Shown piece by piece: positions 48,964-58,821 of a stretch of 64,000 nt of DNA. A model generated the notes under the pieces. That model saw nothing but the letters and a program-made list of their open reading frames with translations, did not search any database and was not told the DNA's origin. The position numbers were made by a program, and so were the translations under genes. Each line of letters begins with the position of its first letter. Position 1 is the stretch's first letter. Origin of the DNA: Nocardioides sp. LHD-245. Its GTDB lineage: Bacteria > Actinomycetota > Actinomycetes > Propionibacteriales > Nocardioidaceae. Where the stretch lies: NCBI RefSeq assembly GCF_030929495.1, contig NZ_JAVFWN010000017.1:102061-166060 (forward strand), given 5' to 3'.

Positions 48964-51900
48964 GTGGTGAGGCCGGGGCCGCGACTGCGGCTGGCCGGCG
49001 AGGTCACCTGGGCCGGTGCGGCCGTCCCAGGTGAGCGCACCCGCGCTCTGCTCGCGGTGCTCGCCGACGCCCGCGGGAAGACAGTGGGCGAGGAGCGCCT
49101 GATCGAGGAGATCTGGGGCGACGAGCCGCCGGCCAACCCGACCAAGGCCTTGCAGGTGGTCGTCTCCCGAGCTCGGTCCGCGACCGCGCCGGGGGTCGTC
49201 GAGCGCGCCGGTCACGGCTACCGACTCACTCTCGGCACGGCGGACGTCGACGTCTGGATCCGCGACCATGCGGTCGACGCGGCCCGCCGGGCCGCCGCGG
49301 CCGGCACGTGGAGCGAGGCGGTCGCGCAGCTGGACCACCTCGACGGCGAGCCGGCCTTGGCCGGCCGGATCCTCTCGGCGCTGGGCCGCCACGACGAGGC
49401 GCTCCCGCTGCTGGAGGCGATCGGTGCCGAGCGCGACGACGCCTGCCTCGCGGCGCTGCTGCGCAGCGAGGCAGCCGTCCGCGGCGTGCCCGCCGCGCTC
49501 GCCCGCTACGAGACCTACCGCGAGAGTCTGGCCGACCGGCTCGGTGTCGATCCCGCCCCGGAGCTCCAGGCCCTGCACGGCGAGCTGCTGCAGCGTGACC
49601 GGCCGGTCCGCTCCGGCTTGAGCCACTACGCCAGCAGCCTGGTCGGCCGCGATGACGACCTGGCCCGGCTGCGTGCGCTCGTCCGGACCCACCGGGTCGT
49701 CTCGATCGTCGGACCCGGCGGCCTGGGCAAGACCCGGCTCGCCCAGCTCGTCGCTGCCGAGGCCGAGCAACCGGTGGTCCACGTGGTCGAGCTCGTCGGC
49801 ATCGTCGACCCGGCTGACGTCGTCGCCGAGGTGGGCTCGGTTCTCGGCGTCCGCGACTCCGTGCACGGCCGCAAGGTGCTGACCTCCGCGCAGCAGCGGG
49901 ACGTCCGGTCCCGGATCGCCCAGCAGCTCGACCAGGCGCCGGCTCTGCTGGTGCTCGACAACTGCGAGCACCTGGTCGAGGCGGTCGCCGACCTGGTCGC
50001 CTTCCTGGTCGCGGTGACGCCGTCGCTGCGCGTGCTCACCACGACCCGCGCGCCACTGGCGATCACCGCCGAGCACGTCTTCGAGCTGAGTCGCCTCGGT
50101 GCGGCCGACGCGAGCGACCTGTTCCGGCAGCGTGCGCTCGCCGCGCGGCCGGGCGTCGCGCTGCCCGACGCCGCGGTCGCCGAGATCGCTGAGCGCCTCG
50201 ACGGCCTGCCCCTCGCCATCGAGCTGGCCGCGGTCAAGGTCCGCGCCATGTCGGTCGACGACATCGCGCTCCGGCTCGAGAACCGGTTCGCGCTGCTGCG
50301 CGGCGGCGACCGCAGCGCGCCCGACCGGCACCAGACCCTGCTGGCCGTCATCGACTGGTCCTGGAACCTGCTCGCCGACCGCGATCGCCGCGCGCTGCGG
50401 CGGCTCTCGGTCTTCCACGACGGCTTCACCCTCGCCGCCGCCGAGGCGATGCTGGGTGAGGACGCGCTCGTCAGCGTCGAGGAGCTCGTCGCCCAGTCGT
50501 TGCTGACCCTGATCGACGGCGGGGCCGGGGCGACGCTGCGCTACCGGATGCTCGAGACCGTGCGCGAGTTCGGCCGGATGCGGCTGGTCGATGCGGGCGA
50601 GGAGAGCGTCGCCCAGCGCGATCACCGCGACTGGGCGATCACTCTCGCCGACCGGCTCGGGGCGCAGCTGTTCACCCGCGACCAGGTCGCCGCCGTCGAC
50701 GCGGTCGCGATCGAGGAGAACAACCTCGCCGACGCCCTGCGCCGGGCCCTGGCCGCGCCGGACCCCGACGCGGTCGCCGCGCTGATGGCGACCCTCGGCG
50801 GCTTCTGGAGCATCCGAGGCGAGCACGCCCGCGTGATCATGCTCTGCGAGCCGGTCGCCGGCGTCCTGGTCGACGCGCCGGCCGCGCCGGAGCGGGCCGA
50901 CCAGACCCGGGCGGCGCTGTGCCTGACCCTGGTCAACTCGTGGATCGCCCAGCTCGACGTCCTCGACGACCTGCTCGGCGAGCTCGCCCGCCTCGGCCCC
51001 GGTACGACGAGCCCGCGCGTCGCCGCGATGACCACCGTGGTCCTCGGCGCGAACGCCCCGGCGGCCAGCCCCCTGCTCTCGCCCTCCGACGCGCTGGTCC
51101 ACGACCCGGACCCGATGGTCCGCGCGGTCGCACTCCAGTGGCGCAGCCACGAGCGCGAGAACATCGGCGACCCCGACGCGGCGATCGCGGCCGCCGAGGC
51201 CGCGCTGGTGCTCGCCACCGACGACGGCGGGCCCTGGACGCGCGCGGTGCTCCACGCCCAGCTGGCCGGGCTCTACAGCCAGGTCGGGCGCCTCGGTGAC
51301 GCCGAGCCCCACGCGCGGGCCGCCGTACCGATCCTGGTCCGGCTCGGCGCCCACGAGGACGCGCTCCAGGCGATGACGGTCTCGGCGGTCGCCTGGATCG
51401 AGCGCGGCGATCCCGACGCCGCCGAGCGGGCTCTCGACGAGGTGGTCGCCCGCACCGACCTGGCCTCCGGCGGCGGTGGCTACAGCGCCCGCGGCACGCT
51501 CCTGGTCACCCAGGCCGAGATCGCTTTCGCCCGCGGCGACGTGGACAAGGGCTGCCGGATCGTCCAGCAGGCCGCCGAGGCGATGGCGGAGGTCCGCTTT
51601 CCGGGCCTGGGTGCCGACGCCGACATCGCGCCGTGGCGGATCTATGGCAACACCGTCGCGATCCTGGCGTTCGCCCTCCACGATCGGCCGGCCCAGGGGC
51701 GCGAGCTCTACCGCTGGCTCGTCGGGGCGCTGCCGCGCGTCATCGACCGCGAGCGCATCTTCGTCGACGTGCCGGTCGTCGGCCTGATGCTCTTCGCGCT
51801 CGGTACCTGGGCCCTGCGCTACGGCACGCTGCGGCCCGCCGAGGCGATCCGGCTGCTGGCACTGGCCGAGCGGCTGTCGTACCCGCGCTTCGTGCCGTCC

Positions 51901-52041
51901 CTCTCGTGGGACCGGGCCGTGGCCCGTTGCGAGGAGGCGGCGCCGGGCGAGCTGGCCCTTCTCGCCGCCGAGTACGGCGAACGCCGCGGGCACGCCCTGA
52001 TGGACGAGACCCGCGACGTCGTCGCACGGCTGCTGGGCTAG
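48964..52041 (+). CDS. AfsR/SARP-type transcriptional regulator with NB-ARC and TPR domains
   Basis: This is a 1025-residue regulator. A winged-helix OmpR-like DNA-binding domain (about 1-85, RTRALLAVLADARGKTV) is followed by a bacterial transcriptional activator domain (about 95-215) and an NB-ARC ATPase with Walker A GPGGLGKTRL and Walker B ALLVLDNCEHL, then a winged helix and TPR-like repeats to the end. Large SARPs switch on exporters or secondary metabolism by binding heptamer direct repeats. It starts 10 nt after pheT. Four spaced heptamers upstream of the nearby ABC operon are candidate targets. Confidence 0.85.
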   Translation: MVRPGPRLRLAGEVTWAGAAVPGERTRALLAVLADARGKTVGEERLIEEIWGDEPPANPTKALQVVVSRARSATAPGVVERAGHGYRLTLGTADVDVWIRDHAVDAARRAAAAGTWSEAVAQLDHLDGEPALAGRILSALGRHDEALPLLEAIGAERDDACLAALLRSEAAVRGVPAALARYETYRESLADRLGVDPAPELQALHGELLQRDRPVRSGLSHYASSLVGRDDDLARLRALVRTHRVVSIVGPGGLGKTRLAQLVAAEAEQPVVHVVELVGIVDPADVVAEVGSVLGVRDSVHGRKVLTSAQQRDVRSRIAQQLDQAPALLVLDNCEHLVEAVADLVAFLVAVTPSLRVLTTTRAPLAITAEHVFELSRLGAADASDLFRQRALAARPGVALPDAAVAEIAERLDGLPLAIELAAVKVRAMSVDDIALRLENRFALLRGGDRSAPDRHQTLLAVIDWSWNLLADRDRRALRRLSVFHDGFTLAAAEAMLGEDALVSVEELVAQSLLTLIDGGAGATLRYRMLETVREFGRMRLVDAGEESVAQRDHRDWAITLADRLGAQLFTRDQVAAVDAVAIEENNLADALRRALAAPDPDAVAALMATLGGFWSIRGEHARVIMLCEPVAGVLVDAPAAPERADQTRAALCLTLVNSWIAQLDVLDDLLGELARLGPGTTSPRVAAMTTVVLGANAPAASPLLSPSDALVHDPDPMVRAVALQWRSHERENIGDPDAAIAAAEAALVLATDDGGPWTRAVLHAQLAGLYSQVGRLGDAEPHARAAVPILVRLGAHEDALQAMTVSAVAWIERGDPDAAERALDEVVARTDLASGGGGYSARGTLLVTQAEIAFARGDVDKGCRIVQQAAEAMAEVRFPGLGADADIAPWRIYGNTVAILAFALHDRPAQGRELYRWLVGALPRVIDRERIFVDVPVVGLMLFALGTWALRYGTLRPAEAIRLLALAERLSYPRFVPSLSWDRAVARCEEAAPGELALLAAEYGERRGHALMDETRDVVARLLG

Positions 52042-52046
52042 TTCGG

Positions 52047-52888
52047 TCAGAGCTTCCGCGAGTACGACCGCACGGCCAGCGGCGCGAAGATCGCGACCAC
52101 GGCGGCGCAGCCGAGCAGCGCCCAGCCGACCTCCGCGGTGACCTGGCCCTCGTTGATCAGGTCGCGGCACGCGGTGACCACGTGCGAGACCGGGTTGACC
52201 TTCACGAACGCCTCGAGCCAGCCCGGCAGCGACTCGGCCGGGACGAAGGCGTTGGACAGGAACGTCAACGGGAACATGATCATCATGGAGATGCCCTGCA
52301 CCGCCTGCGCGGAGCGGGCCACGGTGCCGAGCCAGGTGAAGATCCAGGCCAGCGACCAGGCCGCGACGATGGTCAGCAGCCAGCCGCCCAGTGTGCCGAG
52401 GACGCCGCCGCCGGGCCGGTAACCCATCGCGATGCCGACCAGGATGGTCAGGGTCGCCGCGATCGTGTAGCGGATGACGTCGGCCAGCGCGGGCCCGGCC
52501 AGTGGAGCGATCCGGGCGATCGGCAGCGAGCGGAAGCGGTCGAAGACGCCCTTGTCCATGTCCTCGCGCAGCTGGGTACCCATCGCCATGCAGGTCGTGA
52601 GCGCGGTCTGAGCCAGGATGCCGGGGATGATCAGCGGCAGGTAGTCCTTGACGCTGCCAGAGATCGCGCCGCCGAAGATGTAGGCGAACATCGCGGTGAA
52701 CAGCAGCGGCTGGATGGTCACGTCGAAGAACTGCTCCGGGTTGCGGCGCATCTTCTTCGTCGCGCGCCAGGCCATCGCCAGGGTCTGGTCGACGGTCTCG
52801 CGCAGGGACGGCCGGCTCGCCAGGTCCTCCGGTACGACGGCCGCGCGGACCGCCGGGGGAGCCTGCGGGCTCTCGGTGACTGCGGTCA

Positions 52889-52889
<1 letters not shown>
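52047..52889 (-). CDS. ABC-2 type transporter permease (DrrB-like)
   Basis: This 280-residue membrane protein has about six transmembrane helices and the ABC-2 signature IIPGILAQTALTT ... REDMDKGVFDRFRSLPIAR. The latter loop is typical of daunorubicin-type DrrB exporters. Its ATG overlaps the stop of the ATPase gene by one base. It probably exports a lipid-like or drug-like compound with its ATPase partner and converges on the SARP regulator gene. Confidence 0.9.
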
Positions 52890-53923
<1,034 letters not shown>

Positions 53924-53945
53924 GGACCCCAGCCTGGGAGGATCG

Positions 53946-54006
53946 GGTTTCAGTTCGGCTTCACCGGACCGGCCCGCGGTTTCAGTCGCCCCCAATAGCG
54001 GTTTCA
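53946..54006. promoter_or_regulatory. Four phased heptamers GGTTTCA/GGCTTCA (possible SARP site)
   Basis: GGTTTCA at 53946, GGCTTCA at 53957, GGTTTCA at 53978 and GGTTTCA at 54000 are offset by 11, 21 and 22 bp, all close to multiples of one DNA turn. SARP regulators bind heptamer direct repeats with 11- or 22-bp periodicity. The site lies between the ABC exporter operon and argC. Confidence 0.5.
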
Positions 54007-54018
54007 TGCAGGACCCTG

Positions 54019-54032
54019 TATGTTTATGCATA
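54019..54032 (+). promoter_or_regulatory. argC -10 box and possible ArgR half-sites
   Basis: TATGTT (54019-54024) is a TAnnnT -10 box 7 nt before the ATG at 54032, giving a leaderless mRNA. The palindrome TATGCATA (54025-54032) overlaps the start, and TTTCATGCA (54002-54010) lies upstream. Both resemble halves of AT-rich ARG boxes, and ArgR is encoded in this operon. The ArgR assignment is tentative. Confidence 0.45.
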
Positions 54033-55081
54033 TGAGCAAGGTGAAGGTCGCCGTCGCCGGCGCCAGTGGGTACGCCGGAGGCGAGGTGCTGCGCCTGCTG
54101 CTGGGTCACCCCGGCGTCGAGGTCGGCGCCATCACCGCGGGCAGCAACGCGGGGGAGCGGCTCGGAGCGCTGCAGCCCCACCTGTTGCCGCTGGCGGAGC
54201 GGGTGCTCGAGGCGACCACCGTCGACGTCCTCGCCGGTCACGACGTCGTCTTCCTCGGACTGCCGCACGGACAGTCCGGCGCGCTCGCCGAGAAGCTCGC
54301 CGCCCACGACCCGGACGTCGTCGTCATCGACTGCGGCGCCGACTTCCGGCTGGAGGACGCCGTGGCGTGGGAGCGCTTCTACGGCAGCCCCCATGCCGGG
54401 ACCTGGCCCTACGGCCTGCCCGAGCTGCCCGGCGGCCGGGACGCGCTGCGCGGCGCGAAGCGGGTGGCGGTCCCCGGTTGCTACCCGACGATCTCCTCGC
54501 TCACCCTCGCCCCGGCCGTGGCCGCCGGACTCGTCGTCCCCGACGTCGTGGTCGTGGCCGCCTCCGGCACGAGTGGAGCTGGCAAGGCCGCGAAGGCGCA
54601 CCTGCTCGGCAGCGAGGTGATGGGCAACGCGAGCGCCTACGGCGTGGGCGGGGTCCACCGGCACACGCCCGAGATCGTCCAGAACCTCGGCAGGCTCGTG
54701 GCCGGGGGTCCGGAGAGCGTCAAGGTCAGCTTCACTCCGCTGCTGGTCCCGATGCCACGAGGCATCCTCGCCACCTGCTCGGCTCCTCTCGCCGGCCCGG
54801 CGAGCGCCGAGGAGGCCCACGCGGTCTACGCCAAGGCGTACGCCGACGAGCCGTTCGTCCACATGCTGCCGGCGGGCCAGTGGCCGCAGACCCAGGCGGT
54901 GCTCGGCTCCAACGCCGTGCACCTGCAGGTGACCGTCGACGAGGCGGCCGGCCGGCTGGTGGCCGTCGGCGCGGTCGACAACCTGGCCAAGGGCACCGCC
55001 GGCGCCGCCGTGCAGTGCATGAACCTCGCCCTCGGTCTCGACGAGACCACGGGCCTCACGACGGTGGGACTGGCGCCATGA
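54032..55081 (+). CDS. argC: N-acetyl-gamma-glutamyl-phosphate reductase
   Basis: This 349-residue NADPH-dependent reductase performs the third step of arginine synthesis. The nucleotide-binding GASGYAGGEVLRL lies at the N terminus and the catalytic Cys in VPGCYPT. The ATG at 54032 fits the family start; in-frame ATGs at 54020 and 54026 lie within the promoter. It is the first gene of the arg operon and overlaps the next gene (ATGA). Confidence 0.95.
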   Translation: MSKVKVAVAGASGYAGGEVLRLLLGHPGVEVGAITAGSNAGERLGALQPHLLPLAERVLEATTVDVLAGHDVVFLGLPHGQSGALAEKLAAHDPDVVVIDCGADFRLEDAVAWERFYGSPHAGTWPYGLPELPGGRDALRGAKRVAVPGCYPTISSLTLAPAVAAGLVVPDVVVVAASGTSGAGKAAKAHLLGSEVMGNASAYGVGGVHRHTPEIVQNLGRLVAGGPESVKVSFTPLLVPMPRGILATCSAPLAGPASAEEAHAVYAKAYADEPFVHMLPAGQWPQTQAVLGSNAVHLQVTVDEAAGRLVAVGAVDNLAKGTAGAAVQCMNLALGLDETTGLTTVGLAP

Positions 55082-55479
55082 CCGAGCAGACGTACTCCCT
55101 CTCCCGCTATCCCGAGACGCTGGCCGTCGTCCGGCTGCCGGCCGGGGCCGAGATTCCGCTGTGGGCGGAGTCGTCGTCGGTCTTCTCGATCACCGCGACG
55201 GCAGCCGAGACCTCGCTGGTGTGTGCCGGCCGGAGCGTGCCGAAGAAGGCCCGCCACCAGAAGCCGTTCACCGCGTTCTGCGTCGACGGCGAGCTCGACC
55301 TGGGTGCCGTCGGCGTCCTGGCCGGCTTGTTGACACCGCTCGCCGAGGCCGAGATCCCGGTCTTCACGCTCTCCACCTTCACCACGGACTGGATCCTGGT
55401 GCCGACCGGCATGGCCGACCGCGCTGAGGATGTCTGGCGACGATCGGGGCACACCGTCGCCCCCGCCGTCCCCGCCTGA
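55078..55479 (+). CDS. ACT-domain protein (CASTOR/ACT_7-like) inside the arg operon
   Basis: This 133-residue protein is made of two ACT-like halves, with ETLAVVRLPAGAEIPLWAE and a C-terminal LLTPLAEAEIPVFTLSTFTTDWILVP typical of the ACT_7/CASTOR group. ACT domains bind amino acids; CASTOR proteins of animals bind arginine. Coupled to argC by ATGA and followed by argJ, it could sense arginine or another pathway amino acid. It has no enzymatic domain of its own. Ligand and target are unknown. Confidence 0.8.
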   Translation: MTEQTYSLSRYPETLAVVRLPAGAEIPLWAESSSVFSITATAAETSLVCAGRSVPKKARHQKPFTAFCVDGELDLGAVGVLAGLLTPLAEAEIPVFTLSTFTTDWILVPTGMADRAEDVWRRSGHTVAPAVPA

Positions 55480-55508
55480 CCCTCCGCACCGAAGGAACAC
55501 CACCACCC

Positions 55509-56669
55509 ATGAGCGTCACCCATCCCGCCGGATTCGTCGCCGCCGGCGCCGCGATCGGCCTGAAGTCGACCGGGAAGAAGGACTTCGCCCTGGTCGTCAA
55601 CCAGGGCCCCACGTTCGACTCCGCCTCGGTCTTCACCAGCAACCGCTGCAAGGCCAACCCCGTGCTGTGGAGCGAGCAGGTCGTCAAGGACGGCGTCGTG
55701 CGCGCCGTCGTCCTCAACTCCGGAGGGGCCAACTGCTACACCGGCCCCGAGGGCTTCCAGACCACCCACCAGGTCGCCGAGAAGGTCGGCGAGCTCGTCG
55801 GTGTCGCCGCCGGTGACGTCGTCGTCTGCTCCACCGGCCTGATCGGGCTGGTCAACGACCGACAGCTCCTCCTCGACGGCGTCGGCACCCTCCACGCCCG
55901 GCTCTCCGCCGACGGCGGTGACGACGCGGCCGAGGCGATCATGACGACCGACACGGTCAGCAAGCAGGTCGTCGTCACCGGTCCGGACGGGGCCGCCTGG
56001 TCGATCGGCGGCATGGCCAAGGGCGCCGGCATGCTCGCACCGGCCCTCGCGACGATGCTCGTGGTCATCACGACCGACGCCGTCGTACCCGCCGCCGATC
56101 TGGACGCCGCGCTCCGCGCCGCCACCCGGGTCAGCTTCGACCGGCTCGACTCCGACGGCTGCCAGTCCACCAACGACACGGTCACCCTGATGGCCAGCGG
56201 TGCCTCCGGCGTGGCCCCCGGCCTGGCCGACTTCACCGCCGCGCTCACCGAGGTCTGCACGTCGCTGGCGGTCAAGCTGCTCGCCGACGCGGAGGGCGCC
56301 GACCACGAGATCGCCATCACGACGATCAACGCGGCCAGCGAGGACGAGGCCGTCGAGGTCGGCCGCAGTGTCGCGCGGAGCAACCTGTTCAAGGCCGCCG
56401 TGTTCGGTAAGGACCCCAACTGGGGCCGCGTCCTCGCCTCCGTCGGCACGACGCGGGCCGAGTTCGACCCGGCCGACCTCGACGTCGCGATGAACGGCGT
56501 GTGGGTCTGCCGCAACAGCGCCCCCGCGGAGGACCCGTCGCTGGTCGACCTGTCCGCCCGCAAGGTCACCGTCACCATCGACCTCAAGGCCGGCGACGCC
56601 GAGGCGACCGTGTGGACCAACGACCTGACCCATGCCTACGTCCACGAGAACAGCGCGTACTCCTCATGA
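55509..56669 (+). CDS. argJ: Glutamate N-acetyltransferase / amino-acid acetyltransferase
   Basis: This 386-residue bifunctional ArgJ transfers acetyl from N-acetylornithine to glutamate, closing the acetyl cycle. The self-cleavage site is ATML (residues 181-184), with Thr182 becoming the nucleophile of the beta chain. NSGGANCYTG and GKDPNWGRVLASVG are also conserved. GAAGGAAC precedes the ATG. It overlaps argB by ATGA. Confidence 0.96.
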   Translation: MSVTHPAGFVAAGAAIGLKSTGKKDFALVVNQGPTFDSASVFTSNRCKANPVLWSEQVVKDGVVRAVVLNSGGANCYTGPEGFQTTHQVAEKVGELVGVAAGDVVVCSTGLIGLVNDRQLLLDGVGTLHARLSADGGDDAAEAIMTTDTVSKQVVVTGPDGAAWSIGGMAKGAGMLAPALATMLVVITTDAVVPAADLDAALRAATRVSFDRLDSDGCQSTNDTVTLMASGASGVAPGLADFTAALTEVCTSLAVKLLADAEGADHEIAITTINAASEDEAVEVGRSVARSNLFKAAVFGKDPNWGRVLASVGTTRAEFDPADLDVAMNGVWVCRNSAPAEDPSLVDLSARKVTVTIDLKAGDAEATVWTNDLTHAYVHENSAYSS

Positions 56670-57601
56670 GCGACATCGAGACCCACGAGCCCGGCAAGCC
56701 CGACCAGTTCAAGGCCCACACCCTCGCCGGGGCGCTGCCCTGGCTGAAGGCCTACCACGGCAAGGTCGTCGTGATTAAGTACGGCGGCAATGCCATGACC
56801 GACGACACCCTCAAGCGGGCCTTCGCCGAGGACATCGCGTTCCTGCGCTTCGCGGGGTTCCGCCCGGTCGTCGTCCACGGCGGCGGTCCGCAGATCTCCA
56901 CCATGCTCGACCGGCTCGGCATCGAGTCGGAGTTCCGTGGCGGCCTGCGGGTCACCACGCCCGAGGCGATGGACGTCGTGCGGATGGTGCTCGTCGGTCA
57001 GGTCCAGCGCGAGCTGGTCGGCCTGATCAACGAGCACGGCCCGCTCGCGGTCGGGCTGTCCGGCGAGGACGCCGGGCTGTTCACCGCCGAGCAGACCGGC
57101 ACGGTGGTCGACGGCGAGGAGGTCGACCTCGGCCTGGTCGGCGAGGTCGCCCAGGTCCGTCCCGAGGCGGTCCTCGACCTGATCGAGGCCGGCCGGATCC
57201 CGGTCGTCTCCAGCGTCGCACCCGACATCGACGGTGTCGTCCACAACGTCAACGCCGACTCCGCGGCCGCCTCGCTCGCCGCCGCCCTCGGTGCCGAGAA
57301 GCTCCTCGTCCTCACCGACGTCGAGGGCCTCTACCTCGACTGGCCCGATCCCGAGGAGGTCATCGGCGAGATCAGCCCGGAGGCGCTGGAGGAGATCCTC
57401 CCGTCGCTCGCCAGCGGCATGATCCCCAAGATGAGCGCCTGCCTCCAGGCGGTGCGCGACGGCGTGAAGCGCGCGACGGTCGTCGACGGGCGCCAGGCCC
57501 ACGCCGTCCTGCTCGAGCTGTTCACCGACGAGGGCGTCGGCACCCAGGTGCTGCCCGGCGTCACCACCAAGACCCGCAAGGCCCGGGAGGCCCTGAAGTG
57601 A
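56666..57601 (+). CDS. argB: Acetylglutamate kinase
   Basis: This 311-residue kinase performs the second step of arginine synthesis. It has VVVIKYGGNAM, VVVHGGGPQIS and VHNVNADSAAASLAAALGAEKLLVLTDVEG. An N-terminal extension helix (about residues 1-25) is typical of arginine-inhibited hexameric enzymes, so feedback control is likely. The start and stop overlap both neighbours. Confidence 0.96.
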   Translation: MSDIETHEPGKPDQFKAHTLAGALPWLKAYHGKVVVIKYGGNAMTDDTLKRAFAEDIAFLRFAGFRPVVVHGGGPQISTMLDRLGIESEFRGGLRVTTPEAMDVVRMVLVGQVQRELVGLINEHGPLAVGLSGEDAGLFTAEQTGTVVDGEEVDLGLVGEVAQVRPEAVLDLIEAGRIPVVSSVAPDIDGVVHNVNADSAAASLAAALGAEKLLVLTDVEGLYLDWPDPEEVIGEISPEALEEILPSLASGMIPKMSACLQAVRDGVKRATVVDGRQAHAVLLELFTDEGVGTQVLPGVTTKTRKAREALK

Positions 57602-58821
57602 CGACGACCCCGACCCCGAGCACGACCGAGTGGACCGAGCGCTACGCCGGCGCGCTCATGAACACCTTCGGCCCGCCCAAGACGGTCCTGGTCAAGGGTG
57701 AGGGCGCCCACGTGTGGGACGCCGACGGCCGTGAGTACGTCGACCTGCTCGGCGGCATCGCCGTCAACGCGCTCGGTCACGCCCACCCGCGTCTCGTGGC
57801 CGCCGTGACCGAGCAGCTGCAGACCCTCGGTCACATCTCGAACTTCTTCGCCAGCGCACCGCAGATCACCCTCGCCGAGCGCCTGGTCGGGCTGCTCGGG
57901 GCCGACGCTCGGGTGTTCTTCACCAACTCGGGCTCCGAGGCCAACGAGACGGCGTTCAAGCTGACCCGGCGCACCGGACGGACCAAGATCGTCGCCACCG
58001 AGGGCTCCTTCCACGGCCGCACTCTGGGGGCGCTCGCGCTGACCTCCAAGGAGGCCTACCGGGCACCCTTCGAGCCGCTGCCCGGCGACGTCGTGTTCGT
58101 GCCCTACGGCGACGAGGCCGCTCTCGCCGCCGCCGTCGACGTCGATACCGCCGCGGTGCTCGTCGAGCCGATCCAGGGGGAGGCCGGGGTGATCGTGCCG
58201 GCGCGCGGCTACCTGCCCGCCGCCCAGCGGATCGCCCACGAGCACGGCGCGCTGCTCTGGCTCGACGAGATCCAGACCGGCGTCGGCCGGACCGGCGCCT
58301 GGTTCGCCCACCAGAACCCGGCGCTCGTCGACGCGCCGGTCACGCCCGACATCGTCACGGTCGCCAAGGGCCTCGCCGGCGGTATCCCCATCGGCGCCTG
58401 CCTGGCGACCCACGGCTCCGGCAAGCTGTTCGACCCGGGCAACCACGGCACCACCTTCGGCGGCAACCCGGTCGCGGCGGCGGCCGCGCTCGCTGTCCTC
58501 GACGTGCTCACCGAGGACGACCTGCTGGCGCGCGCAACCGCGATCGGTGCTCGGCTCCGTGCGGGCGTCGGCACCGATGCCCGCGTGCGGGAGACCAGGG
58601 GAGCGGGCCTGCTCGTCGGGCTCACCCTGGTCGAGCCGAAGGCGGCCGAGGTCGTCGCCGCCGCGCAGGACGCCGGCTTCATCGTCAATGCCGCCACCCC
58701 CGAGCGGATCCGGATCGCGCCCCCTCTCGTTCTCACCGACGCGGACGCCGAAGCGTTCCTCGCCGCGTGGCCCCGCATCCTCGACCACGCAGGGCTCGAC
58801 CAGACGGGAGTGACACCGTGA
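57598..58821 (+). CDS. argD: Acetylornithine aminotransferase
   Basis: This 407-residue class III PLP aminotransferase has NSGSEANETAFKL, FHGRTLGAL, the aspartate LWLDEIQTGVGRTG and the PLP lysine in VTVAKGLAGG. It converts acetylglutamate semialdehyde to acetylornithine. GTG start and stop overlap both neighbours (GTGA). Confidence 0.95.
   Translation: MTTTPTPSTTEWTERYAGALMNTFGPPKTVLVKGEGAHVWDADGREYVDLLGGIAVNALGHAHPRLVAAVTEQLQTLGHISNFFASAPQITLAERLVGLLGADARVFFTNSGSEANETAFKLTRRTGRTKIVATEGSFHGRTLGALALTSKEAYRAPFEPLPGDVVFVPYGDEAALAAAVDVDTAAVLVEPIQGEAGVIVPARGYLPAAQRIAHEHGALLWLDEIQTGVGRTGAWFAHQNPALVDAPVTPDIVTVAKGLAGGIPIGACLATHGSGKLFDPGNHGTTFGGNPVAAAAALAVLDVLTEDDLLARATAIGARLRAGVGTDARVRETRGAGLLVGLTLVEPKAAEVVAAAQDAGFIVNAATPERIRIAPPLVLTDADAEAFLAAWPRILDHAGLDQTGVTP

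Noticed and set aside
54020..54031. Earlier in-frame ATGs for argC
   Set aside because: They overlap the -10 box TATGTT and add residues not found in ArgC proteins.
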